Assembly: GCA_002372775.1 (NCBI GenBank)
Contig: DFIJ01000136.1
Span: 1 to 25,249 of the forward strand
Reading direction: 5' to 3'
From: Christensenella sp. UBA3700
GTDB lineage: Bacteria > Bacillota > Clostridia > Christensenellales > UBA3700
Length of the DNA stretch: 25,249 nucleotides
In this document: piece after piece, positions 15,278-21,900 of the stretch
Layout of the letters: each line of letters starts with the position of its first letter
Position numbering within the stretch: position 1 is the first letter of the stretch
Translations under genes and position numbers: made by a program
Notes under the pieces: generated by a model
Database searches by the model: none
Seen by the model: the letters and a program-made list of their open reading frames with translations, nothing else
Told to the model about the DNA's origin: nothing

Positions 15278-16459
15278 ATGGCAGACGTTAAGAAAGTTAG
15301 ATATGGTATCGTAGGTATTGGTAAGCAAGGAACTTGGTATGCAAAGTTCATTTTCAAAGGCTTAGATAAGAATGCTGAACTTGCAGCTATTTGTGATATC
15401 TCAAAAGAGAGAAGAGAATGGGCTGAGAAGAATTTACAAGGCGTTAAGATCTTTGAAGATTATAACGAAATGTTTAAGAGCGGTTTAGTTGACGCTGTTA
15501 TGGTTGAGACTCCTCACTATTTCCACCCAGTAATCGTTAAGGCAGCTTTAGAAGCAAATCTTAATGTTATGAGTGATAAGCCAGCTGGTGTTTATACAAA
15601 GGCTGTTAGAGAAACAGTTGAATTTGCAAAGACAAAGCCAGAATTAAAGTGCGCTTTATTATTAAATCAAAGAACAAATAAAGTATATAGAGAAGCTAAG
15701 AAGATTATTGATTCTGGAGCTTTAGGAAAGTTAAAGAGAATTACTTGGATTATTACAAACTGGTATCGTCCACAAGCATATTATGATCAAGGTGGCTGGA
15801 GAGGCACTTGGGCAGGTGAAGGCGGTGGCGTTCTTCTTAACCAAGATCCACATCAATTAGACTTATTCACATGGCTTGCTGGTGAAAAGATTACTAAGGT
15901 TTGGGCAAAGGCTAAAACTGTAGGTAGAAAGATTAACGTAGAAAACGACGTTACAGCATGGTGCGAATTTGAATCTGGAGCAACAGGTGTATTTATTACA
16001 TCTACACACGAAGCTCCTGGAACAAACAGATTAGAAATCTCAGGGGATGGCGGTAAGATTGTTATCTCTGGTAAGAATGATTTATCTATGAAGCTTGAAT
16101 TCACAAAGAATGATGTTCCAGAACCAGAATTCTCTGCAACTAATACAGTGTTCATGGGTAAGCCAAAGACTAAGACAACAGTTGTTAAGTATTCTCCATT
16201 TGAAGTTATTAAGATTTTAATTAAGAACTGGGGATTCCAACATCCAGATGTTATTAGAAACTTCTCAAATGTTATCTTAGGAAATGAAGATAAATTAATC
16301 GGAAGATATGAAGAAGGTTTAAACGGATTAACATTCTCTAATGCTATTCACTTATCTTCTTGGACAGGAAAGGAAATTCAACTTCCTATCGATGAGGAAT
16401 TATTCATTTCAGAATTAGAAAAGAGAAAAGCTGAAGAAGCTAAATCAAGCAAGAAATAA
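15278..16459 (+). CDS. Gfo/Idh/MocA-family oxidoreductase (third copy)
   Basis: A 393-residue dehydrogenase. I chose the ATG at 15278 because AAAAGGAG lies just upstream and the protein then begins MADVKKVRYGIVGIGKQG; an ATG 42 bases earlier lies inside the previous gene and lacks a ribosome binding site. Motifs: GIVGIGKQG for NAD(P), and LNQDPHQLDLFTW with His192 and Asp195. The usual Glu-Lys-Pro is Asp100-Lys101-Pro102, keeping the catalytic lysine. It is a close paralogue of the copy at 13139, with the same GGWRGTWAGEGGG and STHEAPGTNRLEI patterns, and the two enclose the TIM-barrel gene. They may oxidise and re-reduce the same sugar at different steps. Substrate unknown. Confidence 0.9.
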   Translation: MADVKKVRYGIVGIGKQGTWYAKFIFKGLDKNAELAAICDISKERREWAEKNLQGVKIFEDYNEMFKSGLVDAVMVETPHYFHPVIVKAALEANLNVMSDKPAGVYTKAVRETVEFAKTKPELKCALLLNQRTNKVYREAKKIIDSGALGKLKRITWIITNWYRPQAYYDQGGWRGTWAGEGGGVLLNQDPHQLDLFTWLAGEKITKVWAKAKTVGRKINVENDVTAWCEFESGATGVFITSTHEAPGTNRLEISGDGGKIVISGKNDLSMKLEFTKNDVPEPEFSATNTVFMGKPKTKTTVVKYSPFEVIKILIKNWGFQHPDVIRNFSNVILGNEDKLIGRYEEGLNGLTFSNAIHLSSWTGKEIQLPIDEELFISELEKRKAEEAKSSKK

Positions 16460-16475
16460 AAGGTGAAGGTTAATT

Positions 16476-18401
16476 ATGAGTGTTAGTTATAAAGACGGAA
16501 AGATTATCGTAGATGGAGCCTTCCATGAAGCAACACACTACGATGTAGCAAATAATTTAATTACAGCCCAATTTGACGGCCGTGGTGCTATTTCTAAATA
16601 TGCTGTAATGAACAAGTATTCTGTATTCTCAGCTTACTATACATTAATTAGTGTAGATGGAGTAGCTTTTGATTGGAATGCTAAAAAGCATGTTGAAATG
16701 GTTGGTAAGAAACTTGTCGCTACTTTTGCAACAAAAGATTTCGATATGGAACTTACACAATTCCTAGACAATAATTCAAACTGTATTTACACACAAAATG
16801 TTGTAAAGGCAAAAAGAGATATTGATTTTAGAATTGTAAATAACTTCGGTGTTAATTTTAGTTCATATGTTGAACAATTATTAGCAAATAGATTATCTGT
16901 TGGTAATATTTGTAAGATTATTGGTGGTTTAGTAGGAAAGAAAAAGCCTGCAGCTAAATCTGAAGATGGCGTAATGTTTATCAGAGGAAACGTTATGGGC
17001 GATTTCTATTTCGATATCGCTGCTAATTCGGAACTAGTTGCACTTGAAGCAGAAAGAGGATTTACAAACCAATTTGAATACGGTGCTAAAATCGCTAAGG
17101 GCGAAACAAAAGTTTTAAGATATGTAGTATCTGCAGGAACAAGAGGCGACTTCACATTCTGTGATGTTAAAGAAGCTTTAAGATCATTTGATTCAGCAAA
17201 CGCAGAAGCAGATAAGTATATCTTATCTTTAAAGTGCCCAGTTAAATTAGAATCAGATTTCTTAGAATCATATTATAAATCATTACTAAATACTTCATTG
17301 TCTAACTATAAAGAGCTTGGTAAGTTCAAAGGTTTCTTAGCAGGTATTGTATATCAATTCCCAGCAAGAACTTATTATAGAGATGCATATTGGACAGTAT
17401 TAAGTGTACTTCCTGTTCATCCAGAACTTGTTAGAAATGAAATTATTACACTTGCTAATGGTATTAACAAGAAGGGCGAATGTCCAAGTGCTGTAAAGTT
17501 TAATTTCAAGAATTACTGGGGTAACCATTATGATTCTCCTTCATTCTTTGTAATGATGCTTTATGACTATATCGCTCATACAGATGACAAGACTATCTTA
17601 AATGAACAAGTTGCATGTGGTACTGTTTTAGAGAGCGCAAAACTTGTATTAGATAGACTATATCAAGAAGTTGAAGAATCAACAGGATTATTATTAAAAG
17701 GTGGCGAATATAATAGACGTGACTGGTGCGATAACGTATTTAGATCTGTTTATTGCACATATGATGAAGTTTTATATGCTAGAGCTTTATTCTGCTTAGG
17801 AGACATTTATTCTTTATCAGATAAGGAACTATCTAAGAAATATTTAGATATGTCAGAAAAGGTAAAGAAGAGCATTAACGATCTTCTATGGGATGACAAG
17901 AAGGGCTGGTATGTTAACTATAAGAGCGAAAACTTCACAGAAGATAACTTGTCTATTGATACAGTAGTTGCTGTCCTATATGGCATTGCTGATGAAACAA
18001 GAAGTAAGAGAATGCTTGAGAATATGGAAAAGTATCTAGAGAGCAAAAACAACAAAGAACAAGTTGCAGGCGACTTTGGTACTTTAAGCGTATATCCATT
18101 CTATAAGAACATTAGAGATATCGTTCAAAAATCATCTTTACCATATTATTATCATAACGGTGGAGATTGGCCATATCTTTCATGTATATACTCTTATGCG
18201 AAATTAATGTATAATATGGATTATATGTATCCATTGACAAGATGGTTCGAATATAACATTGAAAAGGGTAATTACACTCCAATCGAGTTCTTTAGCCCAA
18301 TTCAAAAGGATGGATCGTTATTACAAGCTTGGTCATCAACAGGTGCATTTGTTTTAAGTTATCCAGACGGACAATTCTTTAAGAAAACAATTAAAAAATA
18401 A
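16476..18401 (+). CDS. Unassigned glycoside hydrolase-like protein with (alpha/alpha)6 barrel
   Basis: This 641-residue protein has a beta-sandwich-like N-terminal part (about 1-225) and a helical region (about 240-641) with features of six-hairpin glycosidases. FPARTYYRDAYW places Asp303 where debranching-enzyme and trehalase/GH63-like proteins have a conserved acidic residue. GGEYNRRDWCDN gives Glu411, Asp416 and Asp419 as candidate catalytic residues. YYYHNGGDWPYLS near the C-terminus is also typical of such barrels. I cannot name a GH family. No signal peptide is present, so the substrate must be imported, in agreement with the symporter gene 18 bases downstream. AAAGGTGAAGG lies upstream of the ATG. 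It may act on glucuronic-acid- or mannose-containing oligosaccharides, but that is only inference from the locus. Confidence 0.75.
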   Translation: MSVSYKDGKIIVDGAFHEATHYDVANNLITAQFDGRGAISKYAVMNKYSVFSAYYTLISVDGVAFDWNAKKHVEMVGKKLVATFATKDFDMELTQFLDNNSNCIYTQNVVKAKRDIDFRIVNNFGVNFSSYVEQLLANRLSVGNICKIIGGLVGKKKPAAKSEDGVMFIRGNVMGDFYFDIAANSELVALEAERGFTNQFEYGAKIAKGETKVLRYVVSAGTRGDFTFCDVKEALRSFDSANAEADKYILSLKCPVKLESDFLESYYKSLLNTSLSNYKELGKFKGFLAGIVYQFPARTYYRDAYWTVLSVLPVHPELVRNEIITLANGINKKGECPSAVKFNFKNYWGNHYDSPSFFVMMLYDYIAHTDDKTILNEQVACGTVLESAKLVLDRLYQEVEESTGLLLKGGEYNRRDWCDNVFRSVYCTYDEVLYARALFCLGDIYSLSDKELSKKYLDMSEKVKKSINDLLWDDKKGWYVNYKSENFTEDNLSIDTVVAVLYGIADETRSKRMLENMEKYLESKNNKEQVAGDFGTLSVYPFYKNIRDIVQKSSLPYYYHNGGDWPYLSCIYSYAKLMYNMDYMYPLTRWFEYNIEKGNYTPIEFFSPIQKDGSLLQAWSSTGAFVLSYPDGQFFKKTIKK

Positions 18402-18419
18402 TATAACGGAGGGTTTATT

Positions 18420-20048
18420 GTGAGTGACGAAACTACAGCAGTAGAGAGTGTTGTGCCAACACCTCCTACTAGCAACGACCTTTCAGATAGGGAAAAGGAG
18501 TTACTTGGAAGAAAGTATCTTAAGCCAAGAGATTATGCTTTATTCTCTTTAGCAAGATTTGCTTCTAGTGCCGTTACTGGTCTGATTCAAGGTTATTTGT
18601 TGTATTTCTATACTTCATGTATTGGTATTAGTTCTACAACAGTCGGCGTTATGTTCTTAGTTTCAAAAATCTTCGATGGTCTAAATGACCCAATCATGGG
18701 TGTTATCGTAGATAAGACTAGAACTAAATGGGGTAAAATGAGACCTTATCTATTCTTTGGTTCTATACCTTGGGGTATTATAACCATTATTATGTTCATG
18801 CCATCAATTTATGCATTGATGAACACAACAGGTAAGGTAGTATTTATGTATGTTACATACTTATTGTATGGATTACTAGGAACAGTTATCGGTGTTCCTC
18901 TAGATGGTATTCCAGCGGTTGCATCTCCAAATACAGATGAAAGAGCAAAGATTATTTCTATTTCTCGTATCTTAGGAAGTATTGGTGAACAATCAGCATT
19001 AGTATTATTAACATTCTTCTTAATCTTAACAAAGCAAGATTATTCAAGTTCATACATGTGGATGGGTATCATCATCGGTATTCTTGGACCAATCTTTATG
19101 TTATTAGGTTCATTCTCAATCAAGGAAAGATTAGAGCCAACAACACAAACACCAAGTATTTTAGAAGGTTTTAAATATTTATTTAAGAATAGACAATTCT
19201 TCTTGCTTATCTTATCTAACTTATTAACATTCTTCAGAAACTTAGTTTCAGCAATGATTATTTATGTTGTTGCGTATGTTATTGGTAATGGTTCATTACA
19301 AATCATATTCTCACTTCCTGGAGCTGTTGCTTCCATGATAGGTATGATGCTGGCTCCTAAACTAAGAACAAAAATGGACTCTAAGAAGTTGTTTATTTTT
19401 GCAACGTTCTGGCATTCAGCAGTTCTTGCGATAATATTCTTTATCTGTTTAGCAATCGGTGTTGATCGTCTTCAATATACATGGGGATGGATTATGCTTG
19501 CTGCTCTAATGTTCTTTGCTATGATTCCAGTAGGTATTCTAAATGTAATTCCTCACTTAATGGCAACAGACACATTGGATTACTGGGAAGATAAGACCGG
19601 TGAGAGATGTGAAGGTATTACATTCTCATTAATGAGCTTAAGAAGTAAGGTATCAAGTGGATTTAAAGATTACGTTCTTGCTTGGTTATTAGCATTCTTC
19701 ATGTTTGCTCAACCAATGAGCTTCGTAAACGATCATAATCCAGTCCAAACAGAGTTTACTAAAGTTGGTCTTGTAATGATTTATACATTAATTCCAGCTG
19801 TAACAAACTTAGTATCTATTATTCCAATGCTATTCTACAAGTTAAGCGGTAAGAAGATGGCAGAGATTCAATCAAGACTTGAAATCACTCGTGCTAAATC
19901 TGCTGCAAGATTAGAAGCAAAAGAAAATGGTGAAGTTGTAGCTGCTCCAGTTGCAGATACAGTAGTAGACGAAGTTAAAGATGAGGCTCCAGTTCAAACT
20001 GAAGCTCCACAAGAAGAAACAGCAGTTGCTGAAGATAAGAAGGATTAA
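18420..20048 (+). CDS. GPH-family (MelB-type) sugar:cation symporter
   Basis: The 542-residue protein is a major-facilitator type transporter of the glycoside-pentoside-hexuronide family, with about twelve predicted membrane helices. The signature DGLNDPIMG at 86-94, then VDKTRTKWGKMRPY, is diagnostic. The start is GTG at 18420, supported by GGAGGG seven bases upstream; no better ATG exists at the N-terminus. Beside a complete glucuronate pathway, a glucuronide or small acidic oligosaccharide is the likely cargo, as in GusB-type permeases. The C-terminal tail, from about residue 475, is a long hydrophilic extension that becomes rich in Ala, Glu, Val and Pro (QTEAPQEETAVAEDKKD at the end), uncommon for the family and probably disordered in the cytoplasm. 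Confidence 0.92.
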   Translation: MSDETTAVESVVPTPPTSNDLSDREKELLGRKYLKPRDYALFSLARFASSAVTGLIQGYLLYFYTSCIGISSTTVGVMFLVSKIFDGLNDPIMGVIVDKTRTKWGKMRPYLFFGSIPWGIITIIMFMPSIYALMNTTGKVVFMYVTYLLYGLLGTVIGVPLDGIPAVASPNTDERAKIISISRILGSIGEQSALVLLTFFLILTKQDYSSSYMWMGIIIGILGPIFMLLGSFSIKERLEPTTQTPSILEGFKYLFKNRQFFLLILSNLLTFFRNLVSAMIIYVVAYVIGNGSLQIIFSLPGAVASMIGMMLAPKLRTKMDSKKLFIFATFWHSAVLAIIFFICLAIGVDRLQYTWGWIMLAALMFFAMIPVGILNVIPHLMATDTLDYWEDKTGERCEGITFSLMSLRSKVSSGFKDYVLAWLLAFFMFAQPMSFVNDHNPVQTEFTKVGLVMIYTLIPAVTNLVSIIPMLFYKLSGKKMAEIQSRLEITRAKSAARLEAKENGEVVAAPVADTVVDEVKDEAPVQTEAPQEETAVAEDKKD

Positions 20049-20060
20049 GGAGGTAGTACT

Positions 20061-21128
20061 ATGAAGAAAAGATTATTATTTGTTATTTCTATAGTTGTAC
20101 TTTCTGTTGTTCTTTCAACAGTATTATTCTCTTGTGCTACAGCTACAGTATTAGAAGGAAAAGATTACGATAAGCAAGTTGATTATTATAACGGCATTGT
20201 TGAAGATGTTAAGAAGTGTGAATCTACTCTAGACGCTATAATGAACAATTTAAGCAAGTCTTCATTTATTTCTACATTTACTCTTGAAAGAACATATTTC
20301 AGCTCTGCAAACGACAATAAGGCCTTTAAGGGTTCTCAAACAACTAAGGGTTATAACGAAGCTGATGATTGTAAAGATGTATGGATGGTTGAAGCTATTA
20401 AATATGAAATTAAATATAAGAATGGCGAATACCAAATTACAGCTGCAGTTAAAGAAGATGTAAAGGCTGATGATTATGATGAAGATGCAGGTAAGATTAT
20501 TAACACTTATACTTACACAAAGTTAAATAATGCTGAACCTGTTTGTACAGGCGGAGATGAAGACGTTGTTAAGAATTATTGTGTAGAAAAGGTTTATGAT
20601 GTTATTTTTGGTAAGTTTACATCAGATGAATTCCTTGAGAATTATGCAACATCTGCTTCAAAGGGATGGAGAATCTATACATCAATGATGCAATATCAAA
20701 CAACAAGAGCTTTTGCTTATACAGCAGATGGCGGTATTGATTTAAATAAAACTATTAAGTATACAGACAATAAAGGAAAGATCTTATATACAGCTTTAAC
20801 AGAATCATTTGATGGTAAGGATGTTGTATTCTCATATGAGGGCAATTCAAAGCCAGCAACAAGTGATGATGTAGCATATTGGGATTTCTATAAGGATGAT
20901 ATTACTTATAACTTCTACAAGGTATCTGCAATCTATAATGATAGAATCACAATGACATACAAGGGAAGTAGCGATACAATCGAATCATTTGAGTATTATG
21001 GAGAAGTAATTCTTCCATTCTATACAAAGAAGAGCAAGTTCCAAACTTATAATGTATTAAAGTGTGTTGTTGCAGATTATACTCACTTCGTTGTAAAGAT
21101 GGATTATGAAACTTCTTTTAAGTTGTAA
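20061..21128 (+). CDS. Lipoprotein of unknown function, last gene of the operon
   Basis: A 355-residue protein with a lipoprotein signal: MKKR, a hydrophobic core, and lipobox LFSC with Cys25 as the lipidated residue. The mature part is hydrophilic, rich in Asp, Lys, Tyr and Thr, and predicted mostly beta with Tyr-rich strands. I recognise no domain. It is not an obvious ABC-transporter solute-binding protein. AAGGAGGTAGT precedes the ATG, 12 bases after the symporter stop, so it is made together with the transporter and may help capture or sense the sugar at the cell surface. Terminator hairpin follows. Confidence 0.88.
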   Translation: MKKRLLFVISIVVLSVVLSTVLFSCATATVLEGKDYDKQVDYYNGIVEDVKKCESTLDAIMNNLSKSSFISTFTLERTYFSSANDNKAFKGSQTTKGYNEADDCKDVWMVEAIKYEIKYKNGEYQITAAVKEDVKADDYDEDAGKIINTYTYTKLNNAEPVCTGGDEDVVKNYCVEKVYDVIFGKFTSDEFLENYATSASKGWRIYTSMMQYQTTRAFAYTADGGIDLNKTIKYTDNKGKILYTALTESFDGKDVVFSYEGNSKPATSDDVAYWDFYKDDITYNFYKVSAIYNDRITMTYKGSSDTIESFEYYGEVILPFYTKKSKFQTYNVLKCVVADYTHFVVKMDYETSFKL

Positions 21129-21151
21129 TCTAAATCTTATATAAGTATAAT
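21123..21151 (+). promoter_or_regulatory. Candidate internal promoter overlapping the lipoprotein stop codon
   Basis: TTGTAA (21123-21128) and TATAAT (21146-21151) are separated by 17 bp, the same hexamers and spacing as the operon promoter at 4703. The TTGTAA includes the TAA stop of the lipoprotein gene. The predicted start near 21158 would fall within the 5' arm of the terminator and serve the flavin-reductase-like gene. Confidence 0.45.
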
Positions 21152-21153
21152 TT

Positions 21154-21190
21154 AGATGGAATTGATAAATCAGTTCCATCTATTTTTTTT
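21154..21190 (+). terminator. Strong rho-independent terminator of the hexuronate operon
   Basis: AGATGGAATTGAT (21154-21166) pairs with ATCAGTTCCATCT (21169-21181) with one G-T wobble, and eight T residues follow (21183-21190). The innermost pairs must open to leave a workable loop. It closes the fifteen-gene transcript. Confidence 0.9.
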
Positions 21191-21204
21191 ATGGAGTTGG
21201 ATAT

Positions 21205-21684
21205 ATGGATATAAATGAATTTTCAAATGCTTTTGATAAAATTAGCAAAGATTGGATGTTGGTTTCTGCGCAAAAAGATGGCAAAACAAACACAATGACA
21301 GCCTCATGGGGTGGACTTGGATTTTTATGGGGAAAACCTGTTGCCATGATTTTTATTAGACCTCAAAGATATACAAAGGAATTTATAGATAATAGTAATT
21401 ATCTATCTTTATCATTCTTTACTGAAGATTATAGAAAAATGCTTTCATTTATGGGCTCAAAATCTGGTAGAGATGTAGATAAGATTAAAGAACAAAATTT
21501 GCATTTAGTTGAAGGGGAATTAGCTCCAGTTTTTGAAGAGGCAAAAACTACTTTAATTTGCAAGAAATTATATGCTCAAGAGATGACAAAAGAGTCATTT
21601 ATTGATAAAGATTTAATTCCAAAATTCTATGCAAATAATGATTTTCATACAACATACATTGTTGAGATAGAAAAGGTCATCTAA
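21205..21684 (+). CDS. Flavin reductase-like, FMN-binding split-barrel protein
   Basis: The 159-residue protein resembles the flavin-reductase-like domain family. KTNTMTASWGGLGFLWGKPVAMIFIRPQRYTKEFI (first part at about residues 29-40) matches the flavin-phosphate and isoalloxazine-binding region, followed by LSLSFF. Length is normal for the single-domain form. GGAG lies upstream of the ATG at a suitable distance. It follows the operon terminator and probably uses its own promoter, so it need not belong to the sugar pathway. Members may reduce free flavin or bind FMN for another oxidoreductase; the exact role is not shown by the sequence. Confidence 0.88.
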   Translation: MDINEFSNAFDKISKDWMLVSAQKDGKTNTMTASWGGLGFLWGKPVAMIFIRPQRYTKEFIDNSNYLSLSFFTEDYRKMLSFMGSKSGRDVDKIKEQNLHLVEGELAPVFEEAKTTLICKKLYAQEMTKESFIDKDLIPKFYANNDFHTTYIVEIEKVI

Positions 21685-21717
21685 TACTATAGTAGTTATT
21701 TATATTTATAAAGAGAA

Positions 21718-21754
21718 GGCTTGTCTGCAATCATGCAAACAAGCCAATATTTTT
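21718..21754 (+). terminator. Rho-independent terminator after the flavin-reductase-like gene
   Basis: GGCTTGT (21718-21724) pairs with ACAAGCC (21739-21745). After a C-A mismatch an inner TGCA/TGCA stem closes the four-base loop ATCA. The following AATATTTTT is a moderate T tract. Confidence 0.72.
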
Positions 21755-21759
21755 CTAAA

Positions 21760-21817
21760 TTTACACGACTTTACAACAGTTTTACACAAATATATATGAG
21801 TTTACAATGGCTTTACA
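21760..21817 (+). promoter_or_regulatory. Five helically phased TTTACA hexamers, probable response-regulator operator
   Basis: TTTACA occurs exactly at 21760, 21770, 21781, 21801 and 21812, with steps of 10, 11, 20 and 11 bp, so all copies face the same side of the helix. This is the arrangement bound by OmpR/PhoB-type response regulators, and close to the known Bacillus PhoP box (TT-x-A-x-A hexamers about 11 bp apart). The promoter that follows lacks a good -35 box, which fits activator dependence. The regulator itself is not in the window. Confidence 0.65.
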
Positions 21818-21838
21818 TACACATACATACACGTATTG

Positions 21839-21844
21839 TATTAT
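21839..21844 (+). promoter_or_regulatory. Candidate -10 box for the large lipoprotein gene
   Basis: TATTAT lies 17 bp after a poor -35 match (CATACA, 21816-21821). TATAAA at 21842-21847 is an alternative. A small inverted repeat, GGGT-T-ACCC, follows at 21855-21863. Confidence 0.4.
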
Positions 21845-21900
21845 AAAAGCGTAGGGGTTACCCATAAAAAATATAAAAGTGAATTAAAACGGAGGGAATT

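Noticed and set aside
15853..16155. 100-residue minus-strand frame inside the third oxidoreductase
   Set aside because: Antisense of a conserved enzyme region; no independent evidence.
21821..21834. ACATACATACACGT tetranucleotide-like repeat
   Set aside because: Only a few imperfect units; too short to be considered a phase-variable repeat.
21855..21863. GGGT-T-ACCC inverted repeat upstream of the large lipoprotein gene
   Set aside because: Too short to be called an operator or RNA hairpin without comparison to relatives.
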